From DASQFI01 sp035633215 (GTDB taxonomy: Bacteria > Acidobacteriota > Vicinamibacteria > Vicinamibacterales > SCN-69-37), in NCBI GenBank assembly GCA_035633215.1, contig DASQFI010000028.1:62001-126000 (forward strand): a stretch of DNA of 64,000 nt, written 5' to 3'. Each line of letters starts with the position of its first letter. The first letter of the stretch is position 1. The notes below the pieces were generated by a model. It did no database searches, had not been told where the DNA came from, and was given only the letters and a program-made list of their open reading frames with translations. Both the position numbers and the translations under genes were made by a program. Of the stretch, positions 57,170 to 64,000 are shown one piece after another.

Positions 57170-57275
57170 TTCGAGCCGTTCTCACGTCCGCCAAGCGCAA
57201 GACCAGCGAGGATCGCGAGACATTTGGCCGACTGTCGGCCGAATGCCCGCCAGAGGAACGTGAGAACGGCTTTCG
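57170..57275. mobile_element. MITE-like palindromic element, copy 2 (with TTCG duplications)
   Basis: A 98-bp element (57174-57271) starts AGCCGTTCTCACGT and ends ACGTGAGAACGGCT, its exact reverse complement. TTCG lies directly before (57170-57173) and after (57272-57275). It contains an internal perfect hairpin GGCCGAC-T-GTCGGCC. Read in reverse it aligns with copy 1 at 6285-6381, sharing the first ~25 and last ~45 bases with few changes. Its right end carries the probable ribosome site and GTG start of the following gene. Confidence 0.65.
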
Positions 57276-57835
57276 CCTTCGCAGCTGCTGTGTGGATTGC
57301 CGGCGCCTCGCTCGCGGCGACCGTCTTCGTGCCGACCGAGTTTCGTGAAATCGTCGCCGACGCCGGGCTCATCGTCCGAGGCCGCGTCACCGATGTGCGT
57401 CCCATCGCCGTGCCCGGCACCGGCGTCGAATCGACCGTGACCGTCGGCGTCGAAGCCGTGCTCAAGGGAGCCGCCAACGGGTTCGTCTCCTTGCGCGTGC
57501 CGGGTGGCGACACCGGCAGGTATCGGCACGTCATGCTCGGCGCGCCCGTCCTCCGCCCCGGCGAGCGCGCGGTCTTCTTCCTCTGGCGTGGGAATGATGC
57601 GCTCTGGCGCCCCGTCGGCCTCTCGATGGGTGTCTATGCCGTCCACAACGATCCGCAGACTGGCCAGCTCGTCGTCCATCCGCCGATCGTTGCCGGCCGG
57701 AATGCGTCGATCGGTCCGATCGTTCGCGGCGATGCCCGCCGGAAACTCCTCGCGATGCAGGAGTTCGAATCGCTGGTTCAGTTGATCATGGCCGGCCGGT
57801 TCGGTCAGGCGGTCCCGCGAGGAGGCCGTCAGTGA
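57260..57835 (+). CDS. Exported protein paired with a matrixin protease
   Basis: This 191-residue protein begins with a signal peptide (VRTAFAFAAAVWIAGASLAA) if started at GTG 57260, which has GAGGAAC before it. The frame is open further upstream to an ATG at 57158, but that part is translated palindromic element. The mature domain (FVPTEFREIVADAGLIVRGR, PGGDTGRYRHVMLGAPVLRP, GERAVFFLW) is beta-rich and is typically found next to matrixin genes in Acidobacteriota; the function is unknown. It is coupled to the protease by a 4-base overlap. Confidence 0.7.
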   Translation: MRTAFAFAAAVWIAGASLAATVFVPTEFREIVADAGLIVRGRVTDVRPIAVPGTGVESTVTVGVEAVLKGAANGFVSLRVPGGDTGRYRHVMLGAPVLRPGERAVFFLWRGNDALWRPVGLSMGVYAVHNDPQTGQLVVHPPIVAGRNASIGPIVRGDARRKLLAMQEFESLVQLIMAGRFGQAVPRGGRQ

Positions 57836-58848
57836 ATCGGTCCACCCCCCGACTCGCGTTCGTTCTCCTCGCAGGACTTGCGGTGGTGTCCGGGTCCGAT
57901 TTGAAGGCGTACCTCAAACTCGGGTCGCGCATCTCGTCGGGCATCGTCCAGATCAAGTGGACGCCGGGTCAGATGCCAATTCGTTACTCGGTGACGAACC
58001 GGGACGTGTCCGGCGTGTCGGCCCTGCAGCTGCAGCAAGCGCTCGAACGGGCGTTCAGCGTCTGGACGAGCGTGCCGACCGCGACCATCTCCGCGCAGTT
58101 CGTGGGATTCACCGGCGCCGAGCCGGGCGCCGACGATCAGACGTCGGTCATCGGCTTCAGGTTGCGGCCCGATCTCGACCGCGTGCTGGGCTCGACGTCC
58201 TTCAAGCTCGACGAAAACAGCGGCGCGGTGATCGAGTCGGACATCTTCCTCAACTCGGCCGTCAACTGGTCGGTGGCGTCCGGCGGCGAGGCCTCGCGCT
58301 ACGACGTCGAATCGATCTCGGTCCACGAAATCGGCCATTTGCTGGGTCTCGGCCACTCCGCGTTGGGCGAAACCGAGTTGCTGGCTGGCGGGCGCTCGAT
58401 CCGCGGCAAGCGGGCCGTAATGTTCCCGATTGCCTATCCGCAGGGCAACATCGAGGACCGGACGCTCGAAGCCGACGATGTCGCGGGCATCTCGGATGTG
58501 TATCCCACTACGTCGTTTACGAGCGACACGGGAGCGATCAGCGGCCGGGTCACGCGTTCGGGCGCGGGCGGGATCTTTGGCGCGCACGTGACGGCGTTCA
58601 ATCTCTCGAGCGGGACGCTGACGGGTGGTTTTTCGCTGAACCAGAGCGGGGACTTCGTGATCGGCGGCCTTGTCCCCGGACTGTACGTCGTCCGCGCGGA
58701 GCCGCTTGACGATGCCGAAGTGAGCCTCTTTTTCGACGAGGAGACGATCGTGCCGATCAATTTCCGGCCCGCGTACTTCGAGCGGCTCGTCGCCGTGCCC
58801 GCCGGTGGCACGAGCGGCACGATCGAGATCAGGGTGCAGTCCAAATGA
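57832..58848 (+). CDS. Matrixin-type zinc metalloprotease with carboxypeptidase-regulatory-like domain
   Basis: This 338-residue exported protein has a signal sequence ending near residue 20, a matrixin catalytic domain (~40-225) and a C-terminal beta-sandwich. The zinc site is SVHEIGHLLGLGHS (H-E-x-x-H-x-x-G-x-x-H-S) and the Met-turn is AVMFP, so it should be active. The C-terminal part (GAISGRVTRSGAGGIFGAHV to LVPGLYVVRAEPL) looks like a carboxypeptidase regulatory-like domain. It starts at GTG and is coupled with both neighbours. Confidence 0.9.
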   Translation: MNRSTPRLAFVLLAGLAVVSGSDLKAYLKLGSRISSGIVQIKWTPGQMPIRYSVTNRDVSGVSALQLQQALERAFSVWTSVPTATISAQFVGFTGAEPGADDQTSVIGFRLRPDLDRVLGSTSFKLDENSGAVIESDIFLNSAVNWSVASGGEASRYDVESISVHEIGHLLGLGHSALGETELLAGGRSIRGKRAVMFPIAYPQGNIEDRTLEADDVAGISDVYPTTSFTSDTGAISGRVTRSGAGGIFGAHVTAFNLSSGTLTGGFSLNQSGDFVIGGLVPGLYVVRAEPLDDAEVSLFFDEETIVPINFRPAYFERLVAVPAGGTSGTIEIRVQSK

Positions 58849-59576
58849 GCCGCCTTCGCCAAGGCTTCGGCGCCCAAGGGGCCGCCACGAGACTCGTCGT
58901 TCTGACGCTCGCTGGTGTAATGGTGTGTGCGTTCCCGAGCCTGGCGCTTGCCCAGGTGGCCTCGACGGCCGCACAGAAGCCGTCCAGCCATCCCGTCGAG
59001 CTCGCCGTCGGCGGCTTGGTGTCCGGCGAGACATCGTACGGATCGCTCGACGCCGAGTTCATCACCAACAGCGGCGGCCGGCTGACGGTGTTTCGAACCG
59101 AGAGTGCGCTGCGGCCTGGTTTCGGGCTCGAAGTCGATCTCGGGATCGGACTCACGCGGTCGCTGGCCATCGAGGCGAGCGGCGGCTGGACGCGCGCGGA
59201 CTTTCGGACGCGAATCTCGAGTGACCTCGAGGAGGTGGCCGACGCCGTCCTGAAGGAACACCTCACGCGATACTCGGTGGAAGGCGCCGCGCTCTGGACG
59301 TTCGCGCGCCGCGGCAAGTCGAGCTGGTTCGCGCGCGGCGGCGCCGGGTGGATGCGCGATCTGACCGGCAATGATTCCCTGGTCGAGGACGGGATTCTCG
59401 GCAGCTTCGGCATCGGCGTGAAATACTTGTGGAATCAGGCCGCCCAAGGCGGGCTGAGGGTCACCGGGTTTCGGGTCGAAGGCCGCGCGCTCGCGCACAA
59501 ACGCGGCCTCACGATCGGGGACGACAAGCTTCGTCTGACGCCGGCGGTGTCCGGCAGCCTGATTTTCGGATTCTGA
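58845..59576 (+). CDS. Outer membrane beta-barrel protein
   Basis: This 243-residue protein has a signal peptide (hydrophobic LVVLTLAGVMVCAFPSLAL, cleavage after LAQ) and a mature part of alternating strands such as LAIEASGGWTRADFRTRI, WFARGGAGWMRDLTG and GLRVTGFRVEGRALAHKRGL, ending SGSLIFGF, the typical final phenylalanine. It completes a three-gene cassette (secreted protein, matrixin, barrel) with 4-base overlaps. It may anchor or export its partners; this is inference. Confidence 0.78.
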   Translation: MSRLRQGFGAQGAATRLVVLTLAGVMVCAFPSLALAQVASTAAQKPSSHPVELAVGGLVSGETSYGSLDAEFITNSGGRLTVFRTESALRPGFGLEVDLGIGLTRSLAIEASGGWTRADFRTRISSDLEEVADAVLKEHLTRYSVEGAALWTFARRGKSSWFARGGAGWMRDLTGNDSLVEDGILGSFGIGVKYLWNQAAQGGLRVTGFRVEGRALAHKRGLTIGDDKLRLTPAVSGSLIFGF

Positions 59577-59600
59577 GGCCGGCGGGTCCGGCACATCGCC

Positions 59601-62303
59601 ATGTCGCTTGATTCCTTCAACACGCGCCGCACGCTCTCGGTGGGCGGCGACTCCGTCGAGTACTACAGTCTGCCCGCGCTCGAACAGGCAGGATTCCCGG
59701 ATGTGGCCCGGCTGCCGTTCTCGCTGAAGATCCTGCTCGAGAACCTGATTCGTCGCGAGGACAACGCGTTCGTCCGCGCCGACGACATTCGCGCGCTGGC
59801 GAGCGGGTCCCGGGGTGACGCCGAGATCTCCTTCATGCCCGCGCGGGTGCTGCTCCAGGATTTCACCGGCGTGCCATGCGTCGTCGATCTCGCCGCCATG
59901 CGTGACGGCATCGCGCAGCTCGGCGGCGATCCCGAACGGGTCAATCCCCTGCAGCCGGTCGAGCTGGTCATTGATCATTCCGTCCAGGTCGATCACTTCG
60001 GCCGCGCCGATGCCCTGAAGCTCAACGCCGAGCTCGAATACCATCGGAATCGGGAACGCTACGTCTTCCTCCGCTGGGGCCAGACCGCCTTCCGGAATTT
60101 CCGTGTCGTGCCGCCGGCCACCGGCATCGTGCATCAGGTGAACATCGAGTACCTGGCGCGCGTCGTCTGCCGCGAGTCCCGCGACGGCAAGACGACGGCG
60201 TATCCGGACACGGTGTTCGGCACCGACTCACACACGACGATGGTGAACGGGCTGGGCGTCGTCGGCTGGGGTGTCGGCGGAATCGAGGCCGAGGCCGCGA
60301 TGCTCGGTCAGCCGAGCTCGATGCTGATACCGGCGGTCATCGGATACCGCCTGTCTGGATCGCTGCCCAAAGGCGCGACGGCGACGGATCTGGTCCTGAC
60401 GATCACGGAAGCCCTGCGCAAGAAGGGCGTGGTCGGCACGTTCGTCGAGTTTTTCGGTTCGGGGCTCCGGCATCTCACGATTGCCGACCGCGTCACGCTC
60501 GGCAACATGTGCCCGGAGTACGGGGCGACGGTCGCGATCTTCCCGATCGACGACATGACGCTCGACTATCTGCGCTTCACGGGCCGGGATCCGGCGCAAG
60601 TCTCGCTCGTCGAGGCGTACGCGAAAGCCCAAGGCCTCTTCCGGACCGACGCGACGCCGGAAGCGGCGTATGCCGATACGCTCGAGCTCGATCTGGCGCG
60701 GGTCGAGCCGAGTCTGGCCGGTCCGCGACGGCCGCAAGACCGGGTGTCGCTGTCGCGCGCGAAGCAGTCATTCGCCGCCGCGCTGCCGGACCTGCAGAAA
60801 GCAATCAAGACGCCGGCCGCCGGCGGCGGCACGGCAACCGCCGTCGCGGAGGCCGTGGCGGTGGCGAGCCAGCTCGAACACGGGTCGGTCGTCATCGCGG
60901 CCATCACGAGCTGCACGAACACGTCGAACCCGAGCGTGATGATCGGCGCCGGCCTCGTTGCCAGGAAAGCGGTGGAGCGCGGTCTCGAGCGCAAGCCCTG
61001 GGTCAAGACGAGCCTGGCGCCCGGCTCCAAGGTCGTGACCGAGTACCTCGAGAAGGCCGGGCTGCAGTCGTTTCTCGACGCGCTCGGCTTCAATCTCGTC
61101 GGCTACGGCTGCACGACCTGCATCGGCAACAGCGGTCCGCTGCCGGACGACATCGCCGCCGAGGTCCACGATCGCGGCCTCGTCGTGTGCGCGGTGCTCT
61201 CGGGCAATCGCAATTTCGAGGGCCGCATTCAACAGGACGTGCGCGCCAACTACCTCGCGTCGCCGCCGCTGGTCGTGGCGTACGCGCTCGTGGGCTCGAT
61301 GAACGTCGATCTGACGACGGAGCCGCTCGGCACCGGGCGCGACGGCCGGCCGGTGTTCCTGAAAGACCTGTGGCCTACCGAGCGCGAGATCCAGGAGACG
61401 ATGCTCTCGTCGGTCACGCCCGAGATGTTTCAGCGACAGTACGGGCGGGTGTTCGACGGAGATGAGCTTTGGCGGACGCTGCCCGTGCCGACGGGCGATC
61501 GCTTCGCCTGGGAGGCCTCGTCCACCTACGTCCGGCGGCCGCCGTTCGTCGAAGATCTGCCGCGCGAGCCGGTGCCGCTCGTCGAGATTACCGGCGCGCG
61601 GGTCCTGGCCGTGCTCGGCGACAGCATCACGACGGATCACATCTCGCCGGCCGGATCGATCAAGGCCGAGACGCCAGCCGGGAAGTACCTCATCGCGCAG
61701 GGCGTCCAGCCGAAAGACTTCAACTCGTACGGGGCCCGGCGCGGCAATCACGAAGTCATGGTCCGTGGCACGTTCGCCAACGTGCGGTTGCGCAATCAGC
61801 TCGCTCCAGGTACGGAAGGCGGATGGACGACCTATCAGCCGGCGGGCGAGGTCCTGTCGATCTACGACGCGTCGGTGAAGTATCTCGAGGCCGGCGTGCC
61901 GCTTCTGGTGCTTGCCGGCAAGGAGTACGGCTCCGGATCGTCACGCGACTGGGCGGCCAAAGGACCGATGCTGCTCGGCGTGAAGGCAGTGATCGCCGAG
62001 AGCTTCGAACGGATCCACCGCAGCAACCTGGTCAACATGGGCGTGCTGCCTCTGCAGTTCACGGCGGGGGAGTCGGCAAGCTCACTCGGCCTGACCGGCA
62101 CTGACGTCTTCGATCTCCAGGGATCGGGCGCGGGCCTCACGCATCGCGGCAGCGTCGTCGTGCGCGCGCACCGGCCCGACGGCACGCGTCAGGAGTTCCG
62201 CGTCCTTGTCCGGATCGACACGCCGGAAGAGTTGACGGCATTCAAGCACGGCGGCATCCTGCCGTACGTCGTGAGACGACTTGCCGCGCGACGGATGCCA
62301 TAA
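59601..62303 (+). CDS. acnA: Aconitate hydratase A
   Basis: This 900-residue TCA-cycle enzyme interconverts citrate and isocitrate with a 4Fe-4S cluster. Motifs: LPFSLKILLENLIRREDNAF, DFTGVPCVVDLAAMRDGI, VFGTDSHTTMVNGLGVVGWG, the cluster cysteines in ITSCTNTSNPSV and GYGCTTCIGNSGPL, GDSITTDHISPAGSIKAETP, RRGNHEVMVRGTFANVR and KEYGSGSSRDWAAKGPMLLG. The length and order match the AcnA/IRP type. It begins 24 bp after the barrel gene. Confidence 0.97.
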   Translation: MSLDSFNTRRTLSVGGDSVEYYSLPALEQAGFPDVARLPFSLKILLENLIRREDNAFVRADDIRALASGSRGDAEISFMPARVLLQDFTGVPCVVDLAAMRDGIAQLGGDPERVNPLQPVELVIDHSVQVDHFGRADALKLNAELEYHRNRERYVFLRWGQTAFRNFRVVPPATGIVHQVNIEYLARVVCRESRDGKTTAYPDTVFGTDSHTTMVNGLGVVGWGVGGIEAEAAMLGQPSSMLIPAVIGYRLSGSLPKGATATDLVLTITEALRKKGVVGTFVEFFGSGLRHLTIADRVTLGNMCPEYGATVAIFPIDDMTLDYLRFTGRDPAQVSLVEAYAKAQGLFRTDATPEAAYADTLELDLARVEPSLAGPRRPQDRVSLSRAKQSFAAALPDLQKAIKTPAAGGGTATAVAEAVAVASQLEHGSVVIAAITSCTNTSNPSVMIGAGLVARKAVERGLERKPWVKTSLAPGSKVVTEYLEKAGLQSFLDALGFNLVGYGCTTCIGNSGPLPDDIAAEVHDRGLVVCAVLSGNRNFEGRIQQDVRANYLASPPLVVAYALVGSMNVDLTTEPLGTGRDGRPVFLKDLWPTEREIQETMLSSVTPEMFQRQYGRVFDGDELWRTLPVPTGDRFAWEASSTYVRRPPFVEDLPREPVPLVEITGARVLAVLGDSITTDHISPAGSIKAETPAGKYLIAQGVQPKDFNSYGARRGNHEVMVRGTFANVRLRNQLAPGTEGGWTTYQPAGEVLSIYDASVKYLEAGVPLLVLAGKEYGSGSSRDWAAKGPMLLGVKAVIAESFERIHRSNLVNMGVLPLQFTAGESASSLGLTGTDVFDLQGSGAGLTHRGSVVVRAHRPDGTRQEFRVLVRIDTPEELTAFKHGGILPYVVRRLAARRMP

Positions 62304-62324
62304 TCTTCAGTCCAGCCCACCGAC

Positions 62325-64000
62325 ATGCGACGCCCAGTCTTTCTGGTCGTGATTCTGCTGACCATGGTCGCAGCCTGGCCGCTGGCGCAGCGAGGCAGCG
62401 GCACCGGCACGGGCGGCGGGCGCGGCCGAGGTGGCGGACAGGTCGGCGGCGTGGAGCCGGCGCCGCAGCAGCGGCCGGTTTTTCGCGCGACCGTCGAGCT
62501 CATCCAGGTTGACGTCGTGGTCAGGGACCGCGACGGCAATCCGGTACGCGGGCTGACCGCGAACGACTTCGTCATCCTCGATCGGCGCAGGATGCACCCC
62601 GTCGCGACCTTCAAAGAGATTCGGCGAGACCAACAGCCTCAGGCGCCCGATCTGGCGCGCGCGTTTCCGTCCACGCTAAAACTGGACGTCGCGAGTAACC
62701 AGACGGCGAGGTCCGAGCGTCTGGTGGTCATGGTCCTGGACGATCTGCACGCCTATCGCGGACGTGACGAGACGGTGAAGACGATCGCCCGTCAGGTCGT
62801 TGAGGACCTCGGCCCGCAGTCGACGATGGCGCTCGTGATGACCAGCGGCAACAACAACGTCGACGTCACCGAGGATCGGTCGCGGCTCCTCGAATCCATC
62901 GAAAAGTTCAAGGGCCACCGGGCGGTCCGGCGGCCGATGACGGCTCCGGATAACCGCCGCGCGTCAGACCTGGACATCCTGCAGATGTTCGACGCGAACC
63001 TGCGGCTCTACAACGCCCTGCGAAACGGCGCGCGCGTGCTTGCCGGCAACGACGGCCGCCGCAAGGCCTTTGTGCTGATCTCCGAGAACATCGCGAAAGA
63101 TCTGACCGGCGTGTTTGCGCTGTCCACACCGCGCGGCGATCCGCCGCCCGACGCGTCGGATTATTTCCTGAGCGGCGATCCCGAGGCGCTGGCGGCTATT
63201 CCCACGCCGACCACGCCGTTCCACGACCTGGCGATCCTCGAGATGATGGACGCCATGCGGCGCGGCAACGTCGCGACCTACGCCATCGATCCCCGCGGGC
63301 ACGTTCCGCCTCAGGACATGCTCCGCGAGTGCATGCCGGCATTCGGGCTCGGCGACGACCCCTGCCTGGGCGGCACATTGCCGGCCTGGAACAACTACAT
63401 CCGGCAGGCGCAGCACGGCCTCGAGATCATGTCGGCGGCGTCGGGCGGGTTCGCCGTGGTGAACACGAACGACTTCACCGCGGGCGTTCGCCGCATCATG
63501 GCCGACCTCGACAACTACTATCTGCTGGGCTTCTATCCCGATGACCTGAACAGCAAGGGCTACCGGCGTCTCGAAGTGCAGGTGAAGGGACGCGCGGACG
63601 TCACGCTGCGCTACCGGCGCGGCTACGAGCTTGGACGCGAGGTTGTCGAGAACAAGAAGGTCGAGCCGATCTTTGCGCTGTCGACCAACGCGCTTCCCAC
63701 AACGGATCTGCCGCTGCGACTGCATGCCGTCGCCATGCCCGGATCAGGAGCGAGCGCGCGCGTGCCGATTGCGCTCGAGGTCACGGTCCCGGTCAAGCAA
63801 GTGCAGGAGTCGGACGCCAGCGTGCAGGACGACATCAGGTTCGGCGTGCTTGTCGTCGACATGAACGGCGCGAAGGTCAAGCAGCAGGTCGGGCGGGGTG
63901 CGCGGATGGTGCTGCGGCCGCGCGATCCGAGTCTTCCGCCGCCGGACACCGTCACCTATCAGATCGGGCTCGCGATCGATTTGAATCCGGGCCGATACCA
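62325..64000 (+). CDS. VWFA-related protein, acidobacterial type (3' end outside window)
   Basis: At least 558 residues are present; the frame is still open at the window edge. It has a signal peptide (RRPVFLVVILLTMVAAWPLA), a Gly/Arg-rich linker and then the entry strand VELIQVDVVVRDRDGNPVRG, typical of the acidobacterial VWFA-related family. The von Willebrand A-like domain follows with RLVVMVLDDLHAYRGRDETV (a MIDAS-like DD-x-H start), RKAFVLISENIAKD and GNVATYAIDPRG, then ASGGFAVVNTNDFTAGVRRI and YYLLGFYPDDLNSKGYR. It is a secreted protein of unknown function. Confidence 0.9.
   Translation, partial: MRRPVFLVVILLTMVAAWPLAQRGSGTGTGGGRGRGGGQVGGVEPAPQQRPVFRATVELIQVDVVVRDRDGNPVRGLTANDFVILDRRRMHPVATFKEIRRDQQPQAPDLARAFPSTLKLDVASNQTARSERLVVMVLDDLHAYRGRDETVKTIARQVVEDLGPQSTMALVMTSGNNNVDVTEDRSRLLESIEKFKGHRAVRRPMTAPDNRRASDLDILQMFDANLRLYNALRNGARVLAGNDGRRKAFVLISENIAKDLTGVFALSTPRGDPPPDASDYFLSGDPEALAAIPTPTTPFHDLAILEMMDAMRRGNVATYAIDPRGHVPPQDMLRECMPAFGLGDDPCLGGTLPAWNNYIRQAQHGLEIMSAASGGFAVVNTNDFTAGVRRIMADLDNYYLLGFYPDDLNSKGYRRLEVQVKGRADVTLRYRRGYELGREVVENKKVEPIFALSTNALPTTDLPLRLHAVAMPGSGASARVPIALEVTVPVKQVQESDASVQDDIRFGVLVVDMNGAKVKQQVGRGARMVLRPRDPSLPPPDTVTYQIGLAIDLNPGRY

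Noticed and set aside
58434..60134. 566-codon minus-strand frame across the matrixin cassette and acnA start
   Set aside because: It crosses three well-supported plus-strand genes and shows only the Arg/Asp-rich composition of a mirror frame.

Overview
The window is about 66% G+C and looks like the chromosome of an Acidobacteriota bacterium, most likely of the Vicinamibacteria type. The clues are an ADOP-type permease (a long MacB/FtsX protein with an acidobacterial prefix domain) next to a PadR regulator, a VWFA-related protein of the acidobacterial family, three receptor-like Ser/Thr kinases with TolB, TPR or beta-propeller output domains, and many secreted proteins. lpxD and lpxB imply a Gram-negative envelope with lipid A. 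No sequence search was possible, so the taxonomy is inference.

Layout. 0-1.3 kb: gene debris (the 3' parts of an ADOP permease and of a dual-specificity phosphatase, both cut at about 605) and a small basic protein. 1.45-6.4 kb: padR, a secreted protein, an ADOP permease, a tiny exported protein and an AraC regulator. 6.4-15.5 kb: a kinase-rich block with small secreted and SH3 proteins. 15.6-18.1 kb: a broken solute-binding protein, an M29-like lipoprotein that seems to have lost metal ligands, a phage terminase remnant and the tmRNA gene. 18.1-24.5 kb: lytic transglycosylase, aminotransferase, GT-C membrane protein. 24.6-34.9 kb, all on the minus strand: tRNA-Val, thrS-infC-rpmI-rplT-pheS-pheT, zapB-like, zapA, a 6S RNA, thiL, a 3D-domain protein and an outer membrane protein. 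34.9-38.3 kb: an apparently inactive S41 peptidase and a phosphodiesterase-like lipoprotein. 38.3-46.3 kb: ruvX-mltG and a desaturase facing hsp20-ymdB-xseA-xseB-ispA-tlyA-nadK. 46.6-51.8 kb: a second Hsp20, membrane proteins, gatCA, an S1/P1-nuclease-like protein and a K+/H+-exchange-related protein. 51.9-57.1 kb: lpxD, an M16 peptidase pair and lpxB. 57.2-59.6 kb: a three-gene secreted matrixin cassette. 59.6-64 kb: acnA and a VWFA-related protein that runs off the end.

Most of the window is housekeeping: translation, cell division, peptidoglycan turnover, isoprenoid and NADP synthesis, exonuclease VII, lipid A and the TCA cycle. The unusual part is intergenic. Three palindromic elements of about 100 bp with 14-bp terminal inverted repeats and apparent 4-bp target duplications look like a MITE-like family. 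One separates two convergent genes exactly at a shared CTAG stop, and another seems to supply the start region of a downstream gene. There are also fold-back tandem word repeats at four to five places, hairpins containing the word GACCTCGG just after stop codons, and a perfect 29-bp inverted repeat abutting thiL. The tmRNA and 6S RNA genes were identified from conserved sequence and pairing. No CRISPR array, complete prophage or transposase gene was seen.
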